From: Trichomonas vaginalis G3
Taxonomy: Eukaryota > Parabasalia > Trichomonadida > Trichomonadidae
Reading direction: 5' to 3'
Length of the DNA stretch: 64,000 nt
NCBI RefSeq assembly: GCF_026262505.1
Contig: NC_067205.1
Coordinates: forward strand, 25,487,693-25,551,692
In this document: positions 59,380 to 64,000 of the stretch, one piece after another
Position numbering within the stretch: position 1 is the stretch's first letter
Layout of the letters: every line of letters begins with the position of its first letter
Notes under the pieces: generated by a model
The model's input: only the letters and a program-made list of their open reading frames with translations
The model's database searches: none
What the model was told of the DNA's origin: nothing
Translations under genes and position numbers: made by a program

Positions 59380-59770
59380 TTTTTTCAATAAATAATATGT
59401 TTGTTTTTAATATGAAATACCTAATATTTAAGCCATAAGACAATAATGTACTTCCTCACTTCTTCCAGTATAGGGACAATGCAATGTCGTCATTAGTAAA
59501 TCTCGAATGAAACAGCTTATTTTTCATTTTTTAATAAGAACATATCATATATTAGGCATAGCTTTAATATCAAACTATTGCGTTTACGATAAAAAACTTT
59601 TTATCTATTTTATCTTATAATGCTTATAATAAGATAATAAACATTATTTCCAATAAATTTCACACATAAAATTAATTTGTGTAAACAAATAAAAATTTTT
59701 AGCGAATTTTTTCAAATGAATAAAAAAATTAATACCAAAAAACCCCATTCGAAATATTCTCCAATTTTAC
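59380..59770. other. Intergenic region between the kinase and C2 genes
   Basis: Contains the AATAAA-type 3' end of the kinase gene and very AT-rich DNA. No gene, RNA or repeat seen. Confidence 0.5.
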
Positions 59771-59782
59771 TTTAATCATTCA

Positions 59783-60790
59783 ATGGAGGATGAACTCCAC
59801 AAAGAATTCAATTTGTGTATTTTGTATAGGCGTTTTCAATTTTTTGTGCCATTTTGTATTGTAATGACCCATATACAGATCGTTAACTGCATTAACCTTC
59901 CAAGAGCTGATTTAGATGGAAATAGTGATCCATACGTCAAGATTCTTGGCCGTAAAAAGGGCTCAGACAAATTCAAAGACATCGGGAAAACTGATACAAT
60001 TAAAAACACTTTAAATCCTAAATTCAAAGATAAACCATTCCCAATCGAGCCAGATACAGAAGAGATCAAACTATCAGTCTATGATTACGATTTTATGGGT
60101 AAAAACGACGAATTAGGTGAAGTCGCATTCAAAATCGCTGAAATTAGTGGCAACAAGCCTATAACACTTACACTTTCTAGAGTACAACTTTCTATACTCC
60201 AGAATTGCTTCCCAGCTATTACTTTCGTTGTTTCGAAACCAGAAGAACAAGTCATGGCACCACCACCAGCCGTTAAACCACCACCTCCACAGAAACAAGA
60301 TATTAAGTTTGTTATTGCCGAAAGCGCCAAAAATAACTTAATTCTTGGCATCGCAATTATTGATGAAACAGAAAAGAAATATTATATCTCTGATGAGACA
60401 ACTGGTGCACCTGCAAACTATAAAAAGTGCAAAGCTGAAAATGAATACAAAATTAGACTGGCAAAATTAGCACAACCACTTAAAATCATTCCATTTATTA
60501 GAACAACACGAAATTTTAAACCAGGACAGATCAAAGTCCAAGCTAAACTTAAAAATCAAGTCATTGGCGAGTTCAAAATGAACCTACAATACAGAGGCGA
60601 ATGGACATTTGAATCTGCACTTGAAGTTCCATCAAAGAAGGTTATTTCTATCAAACAGTTCAACCGTAATAACTATACTAATGAAGAGTGGATCAGTATG
60701 ATCCCAGGAATACAAAAAGCTGAATATCACAAATATTTAAAAAATTCTTTATATATATTATTTTTAGCAAATAGAAATAGTTTTTTATAG
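59783..60790 (+). CDS. C2-domain protein, 335 aa
   Basis: A C2 domain spans residues ~28-150: MTHIQIVNCINLPRADLDGNSDPYVKI carries the first Ca2+-binding Asp loop and VYDYDFMGKNDELGE the second. A Pro-rich linker (APPPAVKPPPP) follows, then a ~150-residue beta-rich C-terminal domain of unknown type. Such proteins bind membranes in a calcium-dependent way. The first Met has an initiator TCATTCA at 59776, but the C2 family would normally start near the Met at 59864. Confidence 0.82.
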   Translation: MEDELHKEFNLCILYRRFQFFVPFCIVMTHIQIVNCINLPRADLDGNSDPYVKILGRKKGSDKFKDIGKTDTIKNTLNPKFKDKPFPIEPDTEEIKLSVYDYDFMGKNDELGEVAFKIAEISGNKPITLTLSRVQLSILQNCFPAITFVVSKPEEQVMAPPPAVKPPPPQKQDIKFVIAESAKNNLILGIAIIDETEKKYYISDETTGAPANYKKCKAENEYKIRLAKLAQPLKIIPFIRTTRNFKPGQIKVQAKLKNQVIGEFKMNLQYRGEWTFESALEVPSKKVISIKQFNRNNYTNEEWISMIPGIQKAEYHKYLKNSLYILFLANRNSFL

Positions 60791-60800
60791 AAACAATGAA

Positions 60801-61715
60801 TTATAAGACTTTGAGAAGCGTTCTGAACTTGATGAAAAAGAAAATAATGACAACTGAAACAACTACTGTAATTAATGTAACAATTACAAGGGCAACAATC
60901 AAACCAATCTTAACCTTATCCTTCTTTTGTGGTGTATCCGATCCTTGATCGCTGTCATCGCCTGATTGAGATGAAGTTGGATTTACAGGACTTGTTCCTG
61001 ATGTGGGTTGTGGTCCTGGTCCTGGTGCTGGAACATCACCTGTTGTTATTGGTCCAGGTGTATTCGAAGGTGTGAATGTAAAACTGTAGGAATCAATTCC
61101 GGAAACTTCAGAACCAGCTGTTTTAACAGTTACTGATCCAAGATGTGTATCGGTTGGAGCAACAACTATAAATGGATTGGATGAAGTATTGCTAAAGGTT
61201 CCTGAGTTCTCAATTGAACCAATTGCACTGTAAATTTTTGGAGAAAATATGTCAGTGTAGCCATGAATGTTGGCTGTTATACTGACTTGCATGTTAGATG
61301 ATGAAGATATCCAAAGACATTTAATTGCATTTGAACCAGTGTAAATTTTATATTCTCCTTGTGCAGCGTTATGAACTTCGACTGTTGAGCATCTTCTATC
61401 TAAGTGTAGATTGGATAATATCATAACTGAGTAATGAAATTTTGTTTGAGAACCGGTAGATTTGACAATAATGTAAGAGTTGGACTCAACTAAATTCATG
61501 ATTCTACTAGATGAACTGAATGTTCCTATGACATTCTTGTTGTTATCATATGCAGTAGCTGAAAATCCTTCGATAGAATTCACAATTACAACTGAATTTG
61601 GTAAAGGAAAATTAATAACATAGTCCTGTCCTGGAGTAATATCTACAGCAATTGACCTTCCATTCATAACTTCATCTTGAGCTGCTAAGGCACATAGAGG
61701 TAAGAATACAAGCAT
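60801..61715 (-). CDS. Type I membrane surface protein, 304 aa
   Basis: Signal peptide MLVFLPLCALAAQ, a beta-rich ectodomain of about 200 residues, a Pro/Thr/Ser/Gly stalk (PGPITTGDVPAPGPGPQPTS), an acidic patch, then a membrane segment (IGLIVALVIVTLITVVVSVV) and a short basic tail KFRTLLKVL. Trichomonads have large families of such surface proteins. Convergent with the C2 gene, the stops being about 10 bp apart. No adhesion motif recognised. Confidence 0.8.
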   Translation of the reverse strand: MLVFLPLCALAAQDEVMNGRSIAVDITPGQDYVINFPLPNSVVIVNSIEGFSATAYDNNKNVIGTFSSSSRIMNLVESNSYIIVKSTGSQTKFHYSVMILSNLHLDRRCSTVEVHNAAQGEYKIYTGSNAIKCLWISSSSNMQVSITANIHGYTDIFSPKIYSAIGSIENSGTFSNTSSNPFIVVAPTDTHLGSVTVKTAGSEVSGIDSYSFTFTPSNTPGPITTGDVPAPGPGPQPTSGTSPVNPTSSQSGDDSDQGSDTPQKKDKVKIGLIVALVIVTLITVVVSVVIIFFFIKFRTLLKVL

Positions 61716-62741
61716 TTATATTTTGAATTGAAAATAGCCATTTTTGAATTTGCTACCGGAAAGTAGACTCAATCGTCACTTTTTTATTTAGAAGTAATTG
61801 TAAACATAAAATTCCAGAAATACTTGAATTGAATAAAAATGAAGTATTAGTGGCTGACTTGAAAATGAACGCCAAAAATGTTTATTGTTTATTTTTCTTT
61901 GGATATTCGTGGATAATCTTTCAAACATCCAAAGAAAACTCGAGATTTTTGAAGAAAAAGAAGTAGATGAAACAAATTTAAATATTGAAATATAAAGAAA
62001 CGATTTGGATAATTTTGTTTTTTGCACAACAATGAAGAGGAGTTCTTCCATGTTTGCTTAAAAAAGCAATATTGGATAATCATCCAACACAAAATATTAT
62101 TTTTATGAAAATGATCATAGATTCATGCGTGAATTGTCAGGAATTAACTAATCCAGAAAATGGGAAATGACACTTTTTGTTGTGAATTATGCCATCTTAG
62201 GCCGCGAAAAAATCTGAGGAATTGTTTTGATAAGACCAATAGAATAAGGTGCGTTTGATGATTGATTAATAGAAAATTAATGAATGCAGGAACTTGCATT
62301 GGCTGTAAGATCACAGAATTTATAAATGGGAAGTCTCATCAATATGATATAAAATCGGTTGAGAATTTTTATTGTTCTTTCAAAAACAAATCGGTTGTTA
62401 ACCGATGAAATTGATGAATTGTGCTTATCCACAATTGTTATTTAAAATTGTAATTGATCGACCATTGACCATCAAAAAAATTTAATCTGAAAAGGTTATC
62501 GTCTTGATTTATAGTTCTATTCAGCAACTTTTATTTAAGCATAATTACTAATTTTGTCTATTTTGAATATGCTTCAAACTTAGTCTAATATCAAATCTCT
62601 TCAACGAAATGATTTTATACAATATTATTAACTCCGAATCAAAAAAGAATTGAATAAAAACTGCTTTCTGACATAGACAAAACCCAATTTGCCGGAATTT
62701 GAGAGCAGATCAACAAGTATTCAAATTTCAACCTCAAAATA
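61716..62741. other. Intergenic region, no gene seen
   Basis: About 1 kb of AT-rich DNA between two divergent genes. The open frames here have biased, low-information composition. No repeat or RNA gene found. Confidence 0.5.
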
Positions 62742-63080
62742 ATGCTTGCGGCGCTCTTATTCGTTCGTCAAGTTCCTAGAATCCCTAGGTACCATAGGCA
62801 AATCCCACAGTTCAGCGTTGGACGTCCACATAAGTTCGTTCACGACAGATACGAGACATTTCGTCGTTATCCATTACCAAAACCACATCGTCGCCACCAG
62901 AGAATCCCAATGCGCCAGCCAGATGAAAACATTTTCATCCCATTCATTGGAGAAGTCCCACTTCCAGAAATTAAGTTACCACCTCTTCCAGAGATCAAGT
63001 TACCACCACTCCCACAGATCAGATTACCAGAAATCAAGTTACCAGAGATCAGACTCCCATGGCTCCAATTGCTCCAGTAA
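62742..63080 (+). CDS. Pro-rich ORF, likely 5' part of the GH19-like gene
   Basis: MLAALLFV may be a short secretion signal. It is followed by a basic Arg/His-rich stretch and a repeated Pro-rich linker ([19 protein letters not shown]). The frame overlaps the start of the GH19-like ORF by 22 bp, and the Pro-rich character continues into that ORF, which suggests one gene with a frameshift near 63060. Confidence 0.5.
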   Translation: MLAALLFVRQVPRIPRYHRQIPQFSVGRPHKFVHDRYETFRRYPLPKPHRRHQRIPMRQPDENIFIPFIGEVPLPEIKLPPLPEIKLPPLPQIRLPEIKLPEIRLPWLQLLQ

Positions 63081-63622
63081 TTCCACCAATCATCCCACCA
63101 GCACCAGCTCCAGCTGGCATTGTTAATGATGACCAGATGAGACGTATGGGCTGGACCAACTATAACCTTGGCGATCTCAACAGCTGCCTTGCCAGATTCG
63201 AAATCAACAACCCAGCCAGAATCCGCCACTTCATTTCCCAGTGCTCCCACGAGTCAGGCAATGGCCGCTGGACACGCGAAATCGCTAACGGTTGGGCATA
63301 TGAAGGCCGCCGCGATCTCGGCAACACACAGCCAGGCGATGGCCCACGTTTCAAGGGCGCTGGCTACCTCCAGTTGACAGGCCGTGCTAACTACCAGAAC
63401 TTCGCTAACTACATTCAGGACCAGGGTGTCATGCAGGGCGTTGACTACGTCGCTGACCGCTACCCATGGACATGCAGTGGCTACTGGTGGATGCGCAACG
63501 GAATGAACGGTCTCTGCGATAGCGGTGCTAGTGTCGAACAGGTCACACGCCGTGTTAACGGAGGCTACAACGACCTTGAAGATCGCCGCGCCAAGTACAA
63601 CCTCGCTTGCACCATCTTCTAA
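63059..63622 (+). CDS. GH19 chitinase/lysozyme-like protein, 187 aa
   Basis: After a Pro-rich start, the GH19 core is clear: [56 protein letters not shown]. The Glu in HESG and the Glu in YEGR are the expected catalytic pair. The sequence resembles phage and bacterial endolysins more than plant chitinases and would cleave peptidoglycan or chitin. The high GC and C-ending codons differ from the neighbours and suggest high expression; origin by transfer from bacteria is likely. Stop in a TAAA context. Confidence 0.88.
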   Translation: MAPIAPVIPPIIPPAPAPAGIVNDDQMRRMGWTNYNLGDLNSCLARFEINNPARIRHFISQCSHESGNGRWTREIANGWAYEGRRDLGNTQPGDGPRFKGAGYLQLTGRANYQNFANYIQDQGVMQGVDYVADRYPWTCSGYWWMRNGMNGLCDSGASVEQVTRRVNGGYNDLEDRRAKYNLACTIF

Positions 63623-64000
63623 AAAATTATTCACCATTTTAAAATAAATGAATGGTAGCTTAAGGGTGCACCCGTATGTACGTTTATTTAAGAGGAGGAG
63701 GATTACCCTCTCAATTTTGAGGGATTCGTTAGTTTATTTTCTCGATGAATATGCAATAAAATTTGATTTTTACCTTATCAATATACTTCATATAATATAC
63801 ACATGTTCATGTAAAAACTTTTTTGCAAAATCCTCAGGAATTAAGGGATTTTTGAATTTTAAGAATTTTTTTCGAATTTTTTCGAAAAAAAAATATTTTC
63901 AGAACAGCCTTAACGGCTAAGATTTAGGAACAATGTTAAGTATCAAAAAGAAAGGAGGTCTGATATAGACAACATATATCGTTGAAGGTTGAAAAAATCT
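63623..64000. other. Right-edge non-coding stretch
   Basis: AT-rich sequence after the GH19-like gene. The open frame at 63648-63920 has a low-complexity Phe/Lys-rich composition and is not supported as a gene. Confidence 0.45.

Noticed and set aside
59836-60351. Antisense frames over the C2 gene and similar ones over the kinase and GH19-like genes
   Set aside because: Shadows of strongly coding DNA; no domain or initiator supports them.
1-64000. tRNA, rRNA or other structured RNA genes
   Set aside because: None recognised on either strand by reading; a covariance-model search was not possible here.

Overview
The window is AT-rich eukaryotic DNA. It fits a parabasalid, most likely Trichomonas vaginalis. 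The grounds are several closely related Maverick/Polinton elements, Mutator-like (MULE) transposase remnants, a mariner fragment, compact genes without clear introns, TCA-type initiator motifs close to ATG codons, and typical trichomonad host genes (ankyrin, coiled-coil, CAMK-like kinase, C2, surface protein).

Layout. (1) 1-2620: right-half piece of one Maverick (element A), running off the left edge. (2) 2621-48425: a second Maverick (B) that carries a third (C, 4274-27699) inside its major capsid protein gene. C has identical terminal inverted repeats (TIRs) and a 5-bp target duplication (CTGGA), so it is young. The left ends of B and C are joined by a near-perfect tandem array with a 1,774-bp period. 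Each unit holds a TIR, three small genes and the 3' end of the capsid gene. B also carries a small mariner fragment. (3) 48426-51969: two different MULE transposase genes, both decayed. The first is cut by the right end of B, and a 167-bp tandem duplication separates them. (4) 51970-64000: host genes. These are coactosin-like, ankyrin fragment, coiled-coil protein, exostosin-type glycosyltransferase, CAMK-like kinase, C2 protein, type I surface protein and a GH19 lysozyme/chitinase-like gene in two overlapping frames.

The Mavericks share one gene order: TIR gene, 81 aa, 152 aa (one membrane segment), capsid, small basic proteins, a structural candidate, protein-primed DNA polymerase B, 157 aa, a variable cassette slot, integrase with chromodomain-like tail, a phage-like tail fibre, more structural candidates, packaging ATPase, a basic protein with a hydrophobic head, and the TIR gene again. 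I treat all of these as fossils. Several B genes look whole. C has more broken genes.

Main observations: the cassette slot between the 157-aa gene and the integrase holds unrelated genes in B (prim-pol/SF3 helicase) and C (KilA-N protein plus an unknown 313-aa protein), in both cases beside GGTGA/TCACC iterons and an identical 18-bp upstream motif; a family of 27-bp double-hairpin inserts, some in frame inside genes and present or absent between sister copies; tandem growth seeded by self-insertion; and a tail fibre whose stem is conserved while its tip differs.
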